Source of the DNA: Bacteriovoracaceae bacterium
GTDB lineage: Bacteria; Bdellovibrionota; Bacteriovoracia; Bacteriovoracales; Bacteriovoracaceae
Length of the DNA: 35,447 nucleotides
Direction: 5' to 3'
Assembly (NCBI GenBank): GCA_023954635.1
Contig: JAGSHI010000026.1
Coordinates: forward strand, 1 to 35,447
Part shown: positions 1-9,033 of the stretch, one piece after another
Position numbering within the stretch: position 1 is the first letter of the stretch
How the letters are laid out: the number at the start of each line of letters is the position of its first letter
Program-made: the position numbers and the translations under genes
The notes under the pieces: generated by a model
The model's input: only the letters and a program-made list of their open reading frames with translations
What the model was told of the DNA's origin: nothing
The model's database searches: none

Positions 1-1
1 A

Positions 2-448
2 ATAACTGTCTTTATTGTGAAGTTAATGGAAAACCCTCTTAGTGAAGAGGAGTCACAATTAGCTCGGTCATTAATGAAGGAAGCCGATGAGCTAGAGTCA
101 ATTGCAGACTACCTCGATAGACTTTGTAGCTACACTCTTCGGACCCCAATGGATCAAATCCTAATAAAAGAGTCGAGAGAGGAGTTCTTTGCATTCTTTG
201 ATGAAGTTCAAGATTATTTCACAAAGGTTTCTAGTGAAATTGAATCAGAAGATCCTATCGATATGACAGTTGTCCATAGAAAGTCTGAAGAGCTAAGAAC
301 GAAAGCAGAATCTCTAAGGTCACATCATCTTGAGAGAGTCTCTAAAGGTGAGTATAACTCTTTAACGGCCTTAACCTATTCAGATATGGTAGTGGCCCTT
401 AGAAAAATTAGAAGTCATACTCAAAATTTAGCTGAGGCACATACTTAA
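2..448 (+). CDS. C-terminal part of a probable Na/Pi cotransporter (PhoU-like domain), 5' end outside window
   Basis: The reading frame is open to the left edge, so this is the tail of a longer gene; the GTG at 17 is probably not a real start. The visible ~145 residues are highly charged and predicted helical. The ending, with a His-Leu-Glu-Arg motif followed by an Asp-x-x-x-x-Leu-Arg-Lys-Ile-Arg-Ser-His segment, resembles the C-terminal PhoU-like helical bundle of Na/Pi cotransporter II-related proteins (YjbB/NptA type). In that family the bundle follows a membrane domain that moves phosphate with sodium. The membrane part is not in the window, so a stand-alone PhoU-like protein is possible. 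No terminator is visible before the next gene 46 bases on. Confidence 0.6.
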   Translation: MTVFIVKLMENPLSEEESQLARSLMKEADELESIADYLDRLCSYTLRTPMDQILIKESREEFFAFFDEVQDYFTKVSSEIESEDPIDMTVVHRKSEELRTKAESLRSHHLERVSKGEYNSLTALTYSDMVVALRKIRSHTQNLAEAHT

Positions 449-494
449 TAAATTTACTTTGGACTATTTTCAATTTTTTTGAGAACATTTATTT

Positions 495-1475
495 GTGAAT
501 CAAGACGAAATTAAATTACTTTCAAATGAAATGGCGGAACTCGCTATTCAGTACAACTATAGCCATAAGATTTTTAAAAATAATAAAAAATCACATAAAC
601 ACATGTCCAAATTCTATGTGTTTCTCATTGAAAAAGCCTTAAAGAAAGGTTGTATCGAGACCTTCTATATGAAAGACAAGCTCTATGCATTCTTCATAAG
701 AATTAACTTTAAACATCCAATGAATGAACAAATCGTAAATAGTATAAACACAAGCTATCGTCTTAGAAGTCCTAAAGCTAAAAAGTGGTGGATTAGAATT
801 GTAAAAAGGGAACTTCAAAAGTGCCCAAGAGGGACGAATTTACATGTCGGCCCTAAATTTCTAAAACACAAAAAATTATTCAATAAATTTGGATTCCATA
901 TGGATGCAGTACAAATCCTTGGAGATGTAAAAAAGTCCTTACGAATTATTGAATCAAAAGATTTGAAAACGCACAAAAATATCACCATTCGAAAATTGAC
1001 TAACCCCAAGTGGGCATTACCGATTGCAAAGGTAGTCATCAAGGAATTTAAGAAGAGGCCTTGGCATTGCAGATTTGCAGCATATGACTCTTGTCAAAAG
1101 CATTTTGCAAAAAGATATAGAGATTATGCAAACAATAGAAATAGTAAAGAGCACAAGGATACTTCTTGCTGGGTAGTCCTTAAAGATAATAAACCACTAG
1201 GTATTTTCTCTACCGTAATTAGAGAAGATGGTCTCATGGGCAAAGTTGCAGGACTCGACTTTGGATTTGATGAGTCACTTCAGGGGAAAGGGATCGGTTT
1301 ACTTGCTTATAGAGAGATTTTTAGATGGCTTGATAAGAAAAAAGTTAAGCCTTATCAAGGTTTTACTTCCAATCCCGCTGTATTACATATGGCGAGAGTT
1401 CTAGATAGGGAGACAATTAACTGGCACTTTAGAAAAGGGAATCCCCATTATTCTGAAACACACTTCAATATTTAA
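495..1475 (+). CDS. GNAT-family N-acetyltransferase-like protein
   Basis: 326 residues from a GTG start with a weak GAGA upstream; no in-frame ATG fits the N-terminus better. The C-terminal third carries a GNAT acetyl-CoA-binding signature: a hydrophobic strand, then Gln-Gly-Lys-Gly-Ile-Gly at residues 263-268, a helix, and a following Thr-Ser-Asn-Pro-Ala segment as in families that hold the pyrophosphate at Q/R-x-x-G-x-G/A. The N-terminal half is very basic and may be a second, degenerate GNAT-like fold. The substrate cannot be deduced. There is no signal peptide, so it is probably cytoplasmic. It is convergent with the lipoprotein gene downstream, with only 28 bases between and no strong terminator. 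Confidence 0.65.
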   Translation: MNQDEIKLLSNEMAELAIQYNYSHKIFKNNKKSHKHMSKFYVFLIEKALKKGCIETFYMKDKLYAFFIRINFKHPMNEQIVNSINTSYRLRSPKAKKWWIRIVKRELQKCPRGTNLHVGPKFLKHKKLFNKFGFHMDAVQILGDVKKSLRIIESKDLKTHKNITIRKLTNPKWALPIAKVVIKEFKKRPWHCRFAAYDSCQKHFAKRYRDYANNRNSKEHKDTSCWVVLKDNKPLGIFSTVIREDGLMGKVAGLDFGFDESLQGKGIGLLAYREIFRWLDKKKVKPYQGFTSNPAVLHMARVLDRETINWHFRKGNPHYSETHFNI

Positions 1476-1503
1476 ATACATAGACTTAAAGTCATTCTAA
1501 ATA

Positions 1504-2334
1504 TTATAAAAATTTACGGCACTTCTTTTTCAACTTTTTACTCAACATATCTTCGCTACTTCCATAAGAACAAACCTGTACTTTTGCCTTTCTAGAAAGG
1601 TTCCCCCATCTATGTGAAGTTGAATATAGATCAATTCCTTTGTAGGTCGATTGTTGAACATGACGGTCTTTGTAGTTTTTCAATTCACTTAATAGCTTTG
1701 GAATATGCTGAGCTTCAATAAACTTTAAATCTGGTACGATTGGAGCAGAAAGACCGTATGTATCAGCAGCAGAAAGGTATTGATTCAAAGTTGGGATCTG
1801 TTGATCCATTGGCATTTTAATTCTTTTTATATCTTCATAATCTAAATCAGATATTCTTATATGTTTAAACTTCTTGCCAGTTTTAGTTTCAAATTCTTTA
1901 AAAAGTTCTGGATGATCAGAATATTTGAAGTATTTTTTCAATTTTGGTCCATGGAAAACGACTAGTTTGCCATCTTTTGTAGAATTAATATCGAATTCAA
2001 TATATGACAATTTTTTAGGGTGTCTGTTTTGACCACATTCTATGAGGGCCCTCATAGCGAGAAGAGTGTTTTCAGGGTAACTACAATAGTCCCCTCCTCC
2101 TCTATGTCCATCAGGCTTACTTGTTTTACAAAGTGCACAGATATTTGAAACTTCTGTATTTGAAACAATTTCAATTTCATCTTCTCGACCTTCACACCCC
2201 GGTTTAACAGGAGAAACAACATCGTTAAGATAACGAGTTGGATCTTTTGTTACATCTTGAACGACTTTTTTATCTTTTTCTTCACATGCTCCTACGAAAA
2301 TAAGTAGAAGGAAAATGAGTAGTTTCTTTTTCAT
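1504..2334 (-). CDS. Glycerophosphodiester phosphodiesterase-like lipoprotein
   Basis: 276 residues. The first 17 form a lipoprotein signal peptide with a Val-Gly-Ala-Cys lipobox (Cys17). GDPD-family landmarks follow in order: His77-Arg-Gly, Pro-Glu-Asn-Thr-Leu soon after, Glu113-x-Asp115, then Asp-Gly-Lys-Leu-Val-Val-Phe-His128. A later Ile-Pro-Thr-Leu and Asp182-Leu-Lys184 fit the usual metal-binding strands. The second catalytic His is followed by Gly rather than the usual Asp, so the specificity may differ. The family hydrolyses glycerophosphodiesters to glycerol-3-phosphate and an alcohol. Its ATG overlaps the TGA of the upstream lytic-transglycosylase-like gene (ATGA), so the two are probably translated together. 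A periplasmic or surface membrane location is expected. Confidence 0.75.
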   Translation of the reverse strand: MKKKLLIFLLLIFVGACEEKDKKVVQDVTKDPTRYLNDVVSPVKPGCEGREDEIEIVSNTEVSNICALCKTSKPDGHRGGGDYCSYPENTLLAMRALIECGQNRHPKKLSYIEFDINSTKDGKLVVFHGPKLKKYFKYSDHPELFKEFETKTGKKFKHIRISDLDYEDIKRIKMPMDQQIPTLNQYLSAADTYGLSAPIVPDLKFIEAQHIPKLLSELKNYKDRHVQQSTYKGIDLYSTSHRWGNLSRKAKVQVCSYGSSEDMLSKKLKKKCRKFL

Positions 2335-3260
2335 CTTATCGTTCCTAATGCAACACGACCTGTCGCTATTCCAAGTTCATCATTTTCATCAATTTCATCA
2401 TTTCTAATCGGCATTGGGTTTTCATTTCTTGGAGCATCGTTAACTGCAATACATTGGTTTCCTGCAGATGAGTCTTCTCCGGATTCTCCCTCAGTTCGAC
2501 AACCTTTTAATTGTTGAATATGAGTTTTAAAGTAACTCTTAAATCTTTGGTGACCAGGTCTAGAAGTTCTAAGAACGGCCCAATAACTACTTCTATAAAA
2601 TAATCGTCCTGACTTTCTTAATTGATTTCTTAATATGTACATTCCACATCTTAAGTTCGTATCTGGATCATACATATCTCCACCAGATGACTTTCCTTTT
2701 TTACCGCCATTAGGCTTACTTCCATCTCTCTTTATACAACCATGTGCACGAGAGTTAGGAGCGTCAATTTGTAAAAGGCCATAACTATCATTTGTTCCTC
2801 TTTCTTTATAAAATTCTTTTGTTTTGAAACTACTCTCAGCAGAGGACATTGAGGCCATTAATATTGTCCAAAACATTTTCTTATTTTTACTATTCATCGA
2901 ATTAAATTTAGGACAATTCAGCTCTCTTAACTCATCATTTTTCAAGGAAACATTCATAAGCTCATTGAGTGCAGGATCATCTAAATCATTAGATATATTT
3001 TTACTCCATTGCTCTTTCCATTGGCTTCTTCCTTTTGGAGAGATTACTGGGTGCTCTAGCGGATGGTTTACATTATCAGTTTCAAGCTGACATTTTTGTT
3101 CTGGAGTTAACTGCTCATTCAAATATTGATTGAACTGAGTAGAGCTTGGAATTGTTCCACCTCCACCATAACCTCCGCCACCATTATTGGTGTCTTTTTC
3201 ACAGGCCAGAGAAATAAAAAGGATAGATACTAAGATAATAGATTTTTTAATTTTCAACAT
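2331..3260 (-). CDS. Lipoprotein with lytic transglycosylase (SLT)-like domain
   Basis: The start is placed at the ATG at 3260 (309 residues) because GAGG precedes it at a usable distance; a TTG at 3275 would add five residues. A hydrophobic signal ends at Cys20 (Ser-Leu-Ala-Cys), followed by a glycine-rich linker (residues 27-35). Residues ~127-250 look like a goose-lysozyme/SLT fold: Ala-Glu142-Ser-Ser-Phe with the putative catalytic Glu, Gly-Leu-Leu-Gln at 161-164, and Asp-Pro-Asp-Thr-Asn at 198-202 before a Cys-Gly-Met-Tyr-Ile-Leu helix. The family cleaves the MurNAc-GlcNAc bond of peptidoglycan. The region after residue 255 is acidic and unassigned. It is coupled to the GDPD-like gene through a 4-base overlap, suggesting joint envelope-hydrolysing work. 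Confidence 0.72.
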   Translation of the reverse strand: MLKIKKSIILVSILFISLACEKDTNNGGGGYGGGGTIPSSTQFNQYLNEQLTPEQKCQLETDNVNHPLEHPVISPKGRSQWKEQWSKNISNDLDDPALNELMNVSLKNDELRELNCPKFNSMNSKNKKMFWTILMASMSSAESSFKTKEFYKERGTNDSYGLLQIDAPNSRAHGCIKRDGSKPNGGKKGKSSGGDMYDPDTNLRCGMYILRNQLRKSGRLFYRSSYWAVLRTSRPGHQRFKSYFKTHIQQLKGCRTEGESGEDSSAGNQCIAVNDAPRNENPMPIRNDEIDENDELGIATGRVALGTIR

Positions 3261-3291
3261 CTTCAACCTCAACAACGTTTAACAGCTTTAA

Positions 3292-3316
3292 CTTGGTACT
3301 CACTTAGTTTACCAAG
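3292..3316. repeat. Short perfect inverted repeat in the intergenic region
   Basis: CTTGGTA at 3292-3298 pairs with TACCAAG at 3310-3316 across an 11-base loop. It lies in the 128-base gap upstream of the transglycosylase-like gene and downstream of the ABC ATPase gene (both minus strand). No T-tract follows on the minus strand, so it is more likely an operator or mRNA leader hairpin than a terminator. Nothing else in the gap is assignable with confidence. Confidence 0.3.
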
Positions 3317-3388
3317 AAAAGGAGAAAACTCGTTTTTGAGTCGAGAAATTTTGTCAATGGAAAGAGAGGAGAAATCTTGTAAGTAACC

Positions 3389-4495
3389 TTAAATATTCAG
3401 ATTTCTCCCTGATTTTTGATCAAAGAGATGACAATGACAAAGGTTTAATCCAACTGTAACTCTGCCTCCTTCTGTTGGCAGATCTCGCCCCATCACTTCA
3501 CCCATGAATTCATTTTCACCAATCTTGAAAGTGACAAAGGCATTTTTTCCTAGGGCCTCAACCATTAAAACTTCGGCCTCTACTATCCAATCAGGGGAAG
3601 GACAACTCTCTTTATTTGAAATGAAAATATCTGAAGGTCGAATTCCAAGAGTTGCTGATCCAGATCCTTCAGGTAATAGTTTTGCCTTATCTTCAGGTAA
3701 TGGGAGTTCAGTACTAACTCCCTTAAATTTTACAACAACTCTCTCCCCTTCTCTTTTCCATTCTATATCACTCAAATTCATTGAAGGAGAACCAATAAAA
3801 GTTGCAACAAAAGTTGAATTCGGATTATCAAATACTTCAAGTGGAGTACCACTTTGTTCTATTACTCCATCTTTCATAACAACAATCGTATCGGCCAATG
3901 TCATGGCCTCTAACTGATCGTGAGTTACATACACAGTTGTAGTTTTACTATTCAGATGAAAACGTTTGATCTCAGCTCTCATTTTTGCTCTTAATTTTGC
4001 ATCTAAGTTTGACAGTGGCTCATCAAATAAAAAGACCTTCGCTTTCTTAACAACAGCTCTCCCCATTGCAACTCTTTGCCGTTGTCCACCTGATAAGGCT
4101 GCTGGTTTCCTTTTTAGATAAGGACCAAGATCAAGCATTCTTGCTGCTTCCTGGACTCTCTCATCTATCTCACTCTCAGATAGTTTCTTAAGCCGTAGGC
4201 CGAAGGCCATATTTTCATAAACAGTCATATGCGGATAAAGTGCGTAGTCTTGAAAGACCATTGCGACACCTCTATCAGAAGGAGAGACAGTGTTTACAGT
4301 TTGGTCTCCAATGATGAGATTTCCTCCACTGATTTCCTCTAGTCCCGCAACCATTCTTAGAGTTGTCGATTTCCCACACCCCGAAGGTCCTACAAGAACA
4401 ACAAACTCTTTATCATTAATCTCAAGGTCAATTCCATGAACAACTTTAGTTGAACCATATGACTTTTCAATTTTTTCAAGTTTAATCTCTGCCAT
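3389..4495 (-). CDS. ABC transporter ATP-binding protein, MalK/UgpC/MsmK type (sugar import)
   Basis: 368 residues, the usual length of the family. Walker A is at residues 36-44 (GPSGCGKST), the Q-loop Gln follows in Val-Phe-Gln-Asp-Tyr, the LSGGQ signature is at 134-138, Walker B (VFLFDE) at 154-159 and the H-loop at His192. The segment after ~235 is the TOBE/regulatory domain typical of ATPases driving binding-protein-dependent sugar or glycerol-3-phosphate import. It begins 11 bases after the LamB-type porin gene, and its AGGAG ribosome site overlaps the porin's TAG stop, so the two form an operon. No permease or binding-protein gene is adjacent. The ATPase must serve permeases encoded elsewhere, as MsmK-like proteins often do. 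Confidence 0.9.
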   Translation of the reverse strand: MAEIKLEKIEKSYGSTKVVHGIDLEINDKEFVVLVGPSGCGKSTTLRMVAGLEEISGGNLIIGDQTVNTVSPSDRGVAMVFQDYALYPHMTVYENMAFGLRLKKLSESEIDERVQEAARMLDLGPYLKRKPAALSGGQRQRVAMGRAVVKKAKVFLFDEPLSNLDAKLRAKMRAEIKRFHLNSKTTTVYVTHDQLEAMTLADTIVVMKDGVIEQSGTPLEVFDNPNSTFVATFIGSPSMNLSDIEWKREGERVVVKFKGVSTELPLPEDKAKLLPEGSGSATLGIRPSDIFISNKESCPSPDWIVEAEVLMVEALGKNAFVTFKIGENEFMGEVMGRDLPTEGGRVTVGLNLCHCHLFDQKSGRNLNI

Positions 4496-4506
4496 CTTAT
4501 CTTCTC

Positions 4507-5778
4507 CTAAAACCAGACTTCGCCTTGAACTCCATACGACCCACCAGATGTTTCACTTGAGTAAGTAGTTCCTCCAACACTCCCACGATTAGAAGTACTC
4601 CACCATGATCGAGTGTAAAACAATCTAATTACTGGTCTGGCCCAAATGTTCCGCCCCGCTGAAATTTGAGGTGCAATTGTAAAGCGAGTAAGTCTTTTTG
4701 CTTGTGATCCATCTGCATCAACTAAAGATGTTCCAAGAACTCCAACAAGTTGGTGATGATCACTAAAGAAATACATTGGTTGAATTCCAACATTCCACCA
4801 AGTAGATCTATTATCATTCGCTGCTCCATTATCTCTAAGTTCAACACTAGTAGAGGCGTGAAATGAAAGCTTACTATTGAGATCGTAAGTCATATGTTCA
4901 ACAAGTCTGATTTTACTCGAGTCTTCTTGAGTCTTATGGGCAGTACTTCCAGCCTCTAAAGCAGAACTTCCATAAACATTGAAGTCATCAAGAAGTCCTT
5001 TTCCATACATAATAGCGAAGTGATTAAAACCTTTCTTTAATCCAGTCTCTAAAAAGAAACCTGCAAGATATCCGTTAGAAGATTCATAAACCTTGCTGTT
5101 ACTTGTATCAGTTCCTCCCGGAGCTGTAGCATAACCTAACCAAAGAAAACCTTTGTTCTTATCAGTTATTTGAATCTCTTTAAGTCTGGCATCATAGACA
5201 GTGACACCATGGTTTCCGATATCAGAAGTAGTTGAACTAACTTCTCTTAGCCATGCCAACTGAAGTTTTCCACCAAGAAAAGGAATTTGCCCCATACCTG
5301 CGCCGTTACTGCTCATATCGCCAAAGTAATACCAGTCATTCATATGAAGATCGTTCTCTCGATAAAATCTTTTTCCTGCCCAGTAGGTATAAGGCGTTCC
5401 TCCAAATCGTCCACCTTCAAAGTACGATTCTCGTACGGCCATAGGACTTGGACTAGCTGAAGTCCCATTGGCAGATTCCCAATTGGTGTGACCTTTTGGA
5501 GAAAATGCAAAACGAATTTGGGATTTAAAATAAGGAGAATTAACTCCTTTACTGGTCATATGATGAAGTCGCCAAGCAATCTCTCCATATGTAGAGCACT
5601 CGTTTCCAAGTCTGAATTCGTTACCCGCTGCTCCAGGATTACTGAAACAAACTTGGTCGCCACCTTTAGTGTTGGTTCCAACACCTGAGCGCATATAACC
5701 TTCAAGGTCGTGTGTGAGAGCTTGAGCAGTTTGGGTATAAAAAGAGGAAAATATCCAAAAAAGGATAAGCTTTTTCAT
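4507..5778 (-). CDS. lamB: Maltoporin (LamB)-family outer-membrane carbohydrate porin
   Basis: The start is set at the ATG at 5778 (423 residues): it follows a strong GGGGGAG ribosome site and opens a clean signal peptide ([10 protein letters not shown]..., cleavage near Ala-Gln-Ala). The longer frame to 5880 would place 34 unrelated residues in front. LamB landmarks are clear: an early Gly-Tyr-Met-Arg-Ser-Gly strand, a Phe-Arg-Leu-Gly-Asn-Glu-Cys segment, Trp-Ala-Gly-Lys-Arg-Phe-Tyr, and a C-terminal Phe after alternating residues, the beta-barrel signal. LamB trimers let maltodextrins and related sugars across the outer membrane. It is the first gene of an operon with the MalK/UgpC-like ATPase. 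A sigma70-like promoter lies just upstream. Actual sugar specificity is unknown. Confidence 0.9.
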   Translation of the reverse strand: MKKLILFWIFSSFYTQTAQALTHDLEGYMRSGVGTNTKGGDQVCFSNPGAAGNEFRLGNECSTYGEIAWRLHHMTSKGVNSPYFKSQIRFAFSPKGHTNWESANGTSASPSPMAVRESYFEGGRFGGTPYTYWAGKRFYRENDLHMNDWYYFGDMSSNGAGMGQIPFLGGKLQLAWLREVSSTTSDIGNHGVTVYDARLKEIQITDKNKGFLWLGYATAPGGTDTSNSKVYESSNGYLAGFFLETGLKKGFNHFAIMYGKGLLDDFNVYGSSALEAGSTAHKTQEDSSKIRLVEHMTYDLNSKLSFHASTSVELRDNGAANDNRSTWWNVGIQPMYFFSDHHQLVGVLGTSLVDADGSQAKRLTRFTIAPQISAGRNIWARPVIRLFYTRSWWSTSNRGSVGGTTYSSETSGGSYGVQGEVWF

Positions 5779-5812
5779 AAATAAATCTCCCCCGAAATCA
5801 TGCTGACAAGAC

Positions 5813-5841
5813 TTTATATAGTTCAGATTTACATGTGACAA
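5813..5841 (-). promoter_or_regulatory. Predicted sigma70-type promoter of the lamB operon
   Basis: On the minus strand TTGTCA (5841-5836) is followed by a 17-base spacer and TATAAA (5818-5813). Each hexamer differs from consensus at one position. It would give a short leader of roughly 30 bases before the lamB ATG. This is prediction by eye; no operator was recognised. Confidence 0.6.
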
Positions 5842-5921
5842 TAAGGGATTGTGAAGAATTTTAACCTCAGTCTGTCCCACCGCAACATTTCATTATTATT
5901 TCAAGCTCATTTCATAGAGAA

Positions 5922-5951
5922 TTGACACTCTCCGGACATGAAAAGGATAAT
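5922..5951 (+). promoter_or_regulatory. Predicted sigma70-type promoter of the dsbD-like gene
   Basis: A perfect TTGACA (5922-5927) is followed by an 18-base spacer and GATAAT (5946-5951). A second, perfect TATAAT at 5959-5964 has only a weak -35 at the right distance. The dsbD-like ATG lies 42 bases past the first -10 element, after an AAGGAAGG ribosome site. Confidence 0.5.
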
Positions 5952-5993
5952 AAAGCCCTATAATCAGTCGATAAGAGAGATAAAGGAAGGCAG

Positions 5994-8231
5994 ATGCTTA
6001 AAAGAGTTTTTCAATTAATCCTTACTTTGGGATTCTTTTTTTCATGGGCGACATTCGCCAATAACGAAGTTCCAAAAGATGCAGTTTTAATGGCTGCCCA
6101 TACATTTACAGACGGTAATGACTCATTCCTAGCGCTCTCATATAAAAACCACAAGAAATGGCATACATACTGGAAAAACCCAGGTGATGCCGGCCTTCCC
6201 ATTAAATTTTCCTTTAAGTCTGATTCTAAAGAGGTTCAGCTTGAAGAGCTAGAGTGGCCAACTCCAAAACGTTACATCGAACAAGGTAATATGTGGGCCT
6301 ACGGTTATGGAGAAAGTTATTCAATATTTTTCAAGTTAAGTCCTGATCAACTGAAATCCTTTAACAACAAAATATTTCAAATCCATAGTACTTGGCTTGT
6401 GTGTAAACACATCTGTGTACCTGGCCAATATAAAGTTGAAGGAAATTTCAAAGACTCTGGTTTTGTTGCTTCTAATAATCAACTCGACGTCAACTCCACT
6501 GATCTGATTAAAAGAAAAAATCTTCTCCCTAAGGAAATACCTTTTCCTTCAAATTTGGATCTGGTCTTAGCAAAAGACCCAACAAAAGATGCTCTCGTTC
6601 TTTATTATAATTTATCGAGTACAGCAGGAAAGAATCCTCTTTCACAGGTAAACCTGCTTACACCTTTTCCAGTTTCTCCTTTTACATTTGTACATGAGGA
6701 GCTTTTCAGGGATAAAAAAGGAAATATCTTTGCTCGTTTTCCTATCGATTGGGATGGTGAGTATACAGAGCCAGAGATTCCCTTTCCATCAAGCGGAAAG
6801 TTTAAAAGCCCTTATGAGTTAAAGTTTATTTTTGCAGATCCATTAACAAAATCAATCGGTGTTATTAAGAAATCATTTTCTAGTTTTAATTTAACTGTTG
6901 GAAAATCCTCTAATGACTTCCTTAAAATGCTTACACCTCTGAGTATTTCGAAACCTTCAGATGACAAGAAAAAAGAAAAAGTAGAGACTCCTACTACAGC
7001 TCCTAATAAATCGAGTGAAACAAGCCTACTCTATTATCTTCTGTTTGCATTTTTAGGAGGCTTAATTCTTAACATCATGCCTTGTGTGCTTCCTGTAATA
7101 AGCCTTAAACTTTTTGGTCTAGTTCAGCATGCAAGTGAATCTAATAAAAGAATCTTTAAACATAATATGATTTACTCACTCGGAGTAATGTTCTCCTTTT
7201 TAGTTTTGGCCCTTAGTGTCTTTGCCTTTAAGGCCGCAGGAGAAACTGTAGGTTGGGGTTTTCAACTTCAATCCCCTTTATTTGTTGCCCTTATGATTAT
7301 TGTCCTTTTTGCGATGGCACTTAATCTATTTGGATTGTATGAATTTAGAACACCAGGAGGAAGCTCACTTGGTGGTGTAGATATCAAAGATGGATTTTTT
7401 GGCGACTTCTTTAGTGGAGTTTTAGCAACAATTCTTTCAACACCTTGCTCAGCTCCCTTCTTAGGAACAGCTCTCACCTTTGCCTTCACTTCAAGTAATA
7501 CAACAATACTTGGTGTATTCATGATGATAGGTCTAGGACTCGCCTCTCCATTTATTTTGACTGCTTTTTTTCCATCTCTGATTAAGTTTCTACCAAAGCC
7601 AGGTATGTGGATGGAGCATGTCAAAAAATTTCTAGGGCTAACCCTACTTCTCACAATGGTTTGGTTACTCGATGTCTACATTTCATTGATTAGTGGAACA
7701 ACTCCATTTTTAATATTAGCTACTATTATCACTTTAGTTTTCTTTGCTCTTTATTTCAGAGCAAAAATTAGCAAGTCACTTTTTTGGAATACTATTTTCT
7801 TTGCTATGCCAGTTCTTCTTTTTATTAATCTTGCGACTTCGCCTCTTCAAACTGACTCAGGAGGAGAGAGTGAACTTTTAGCAGATAAACAAAGAGACGG
7901 TGTCCTTTGGGAAAAGTTCTCTCAAGAGAAACTTGATGAGTATAAATCCCAAGGGGAAGTAGTCTTTTTAGACTTTACAGCAAAGTGGTGCTTCACATGT
8001 AAAGTTAATGAGAAAGTCGTTTTAGATACTAAGAGTTTTAGAGATCTCGTTAAAAGTAAAAATATCCGTCTTTTACTTGGGGATTGGACAAAAAGAGACA
8101 AAACCATTGGAACTTGGCTAAAGGCCCATGGGATGGTTGGAGTACCCGCCTATTTTGTTCAAAAAAGAGATGGAACTCTAGTTAATTTGGGTGAAACAGT
8201 TTCTATAAAAGAGATTGAAAAGCACCTCTAA
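5994..8231 (+). CDS. Protein-disulfide reductase, DsbD/ScsB family
   Basis: 745 residues with three parts. A signal peptide (1-22) leads into a periplasmic N-terminal DsbD/ScsB-type domain whose cysteine pair is C137-x3-C141 (Leu-Val-Cys-Lys-His-Ile-Cys-Val-Pro). About eight membrane helices (~345-640) follow, with redox cysteines in Met-Pro-Cys364-Val-Leu-Pro and Thr-Pro-Cys485-Ser-Ala-Pro. A C-terminal thioredoxin-like domain has Trp-Cys666-Phe-Thr-Cys669. DsbD-type proteins carry electrons from cytoplasmic thioredoxin through the membrane to periplasmic thiol partners; the long N-domain is more like ScsB, linked to copper stress or isomerase reduction. It has a good AAGGAAGG site and its own promoter, and is followed by a six-cysteine exported protein, a plausible substrate. 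Confidence 0.9.
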   Translation: MLKRVFQLILTLGFFFSWATFANNEVPKDAVLMAAHTFTDGNDSFLALSYKNHKKWHTYWKNPGDAGLPIKFSFKSDSKEVQLEELEWPTPKRYIEQGNMWAYGYGESYSIFFKLSPDQLKSFNNKIFQIHSTWLVCKHICVPGQYKVEGNFKDSGFVASNNQLDVNSTDLIKRKNLLPKEIPFPSNLDLVLAKDPTKDALVLYYNLSSTAGKNPLSQVNLLTPFPVSPFTFVHEELFRDKKGNIFARFPIDWDGEYTEPEIPFPSSGKFKSPYELKFIFADPLTKSIGVIKKSFSSFNLTVGKSSNDFLKMLTPLSISKPSDDKKKEKVETPTTAPNKSSETSLLYYLLFAFLGGLILNIMPCVLPVISLKLFGLVQHASESNKRIFKHNMIYSLGVMFSFLVLALSVFAFKAAGETVGWGFQLQSPLFVALMIIVLFAMALNLFGLYEFRTPGGSSLGGVDIKDGFFGDFFSGVLATILSTPCSAPFLGTALTFAFTSSNTTILGVFMMIGLGLASPFILTAFFPSLIKFLPKPGMWMEHVKKFLGLTLLLTMVWLLDVYISLISGTTPFLILATIITLVFFALYFRAKISKSLFWNTIFFAMPVLLFINLATSPLQTDSGGESELLADKQRDGVLWEKFSQEKLDEYKSQGEVVFLDFTAKWCFTCKVNEKVVLDTKSFRDLVKSKNIRLLLGDWTKRDKTIGTWLKAHGMVGVPAYFVQKRDGTLVNLGETVSIKEIEKHL

Positions 8232-8282
8232 TTTTGACAGTTAGTTTCAAAACTTCTTATCATAAAAGAAAAGGATTTTTTT

Positions 8283-8828
8283 ATGATGAAAACTTTGATG
8301 TTAACAGCACTACTTTTCTCCTCTACGGCCTTCGCAAACATCGGATTTAAATCCGGTAATAAAATGCAGGCTCAACTACTCAAAGGTTCTTTTACAGCAT
8401 TTTGTCCAAACGGAAGCACTGTTCATTACTGTTCTGCAGATACTTTAAACCCAGGCTCAAGAGATAAGTTTGTTCACCCTGCAGTAGATGCAAATGAAGT
8501 TATTCTCGTTGCAGAACATCAACAAGGCTCACGAAGAAGTAAGTCTTCTCGATTTCATGGGAGCGATGGCGAAAGTAAAAAGTGGTTTAATCTTTGGATA
8601 GGAAGCTTATTTCAAAGACCACTTCTAAGGGACGGTATCAATAGAGTTCTTTATTCTCTTAAAAAGGAAGGACGAATTGTTGAAGCAGGAGTTTTTGAAG
8701 CCCATGTAGAAAGAATTTCAGCCGCTCAATGTCGTCATCGTCATTACACTTTTCACTCACAAAACGACTGTAAAAACCTAGATGTTCATTGCTCTCGCTA
8801 CTTTCTAGACGAGAGAAACTGCCAGTAA
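8283..8828 (+). CDS. Exported cysteine-rich protein of unknown function
   Basis: 181 residues with a clear signal peptide (cleavage near Ala-Phe-Ala, residue ~18). The start could be the ATG at 8283 or the adjacent ATG at 8286; AAAAGGA precedes both. The mature part has six cysteines: two near the N-terminus (Phe-Cys-Pro; His-Tyr-Cys) and four in the last ~35 residues. They suggest a disulfide-stabilised periplasmic or secreted domain. No family was recognised. It lies 51 bases after the dsbD-like gene on the same strand and is followed by a strong terminator, so the two probably form one transcription unit. It may depend on the thiol pathway next door; that link is inference. Confidence 0.75.
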   Translation: MMKTLMLTALLFSSTAFANIGFKSGNKMQAQLLKGSFTAFCPNGSTVHYCSADTLNPGSRDKFVHPAVDANEVILVAEHQQGSRRSKSSRFHGSDGESKKWFNLWIGSLFQRPLLRDGINRVLYSLKKEGRIVEAGVFEAHVERISAAQCRHRHYTFHSQNDCKNLDVHCSRYFLDERNCQ

Positions 8829-8855
8829 ACTCCATAATTACAATTATTTAAGTTT

Positions 8856-8883
8856 AGAGGTTCTCTTTAGAACCTCTTTTTTT
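8856..8883 (+). terminator. Rho-independent terminator after the dsbD-like operon
   Basis: AGAGGTTCT (8856-8864) pairs perfectly with AGAACCTCT (8869-8877) around a CTTT loop, and a run of seven T (8877-8883) follows. It closes the unit formed by the dsbD-like gene and the cysteine-rich protein. The remaining ~150 bases up to the next start hold a weak TATGAT (8999-9004), a possible -10 box. Confidence 0.88.
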
Positions 8884-9033
8884 ATCCGATAAGTAAACAT
8901 CGTCTTTTGCTGCCATCATTTTGAGTGACTTAATTTTGGAGAAAATGACCTAAACTTCTGAAAACACATAGGTAGTATTTTAAAATCAGTAACGCTTATA
9001 TGATAAAGAAGTAGATTTATTGGAGTTAGTTAA

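Noticed and set aside
1476-1503. Hairpin GACTTAAAGTC as terminator between convergent genes
   Set aside because: The stem is only four pairs and no T-run follows on either strand.
3504-3917. 137-codon plus-strand frame
   Set aside because: It lies wholly inside the ABC ATPase gene on the other strand, has no ribosome site and no family character.
5779-5880. 34-residue N-terminal extension of the porin
   Set aside because: It would precede the signal peptide and cover the predicted promoter; the ATG at 5778 has a strong ribosome site.
7268-7654. 128-codon minus-strand frame
   Set aside because: It is antisense to the membrane domain of the DsbD-like protein, whose conserved cysteines are in the plus frame.
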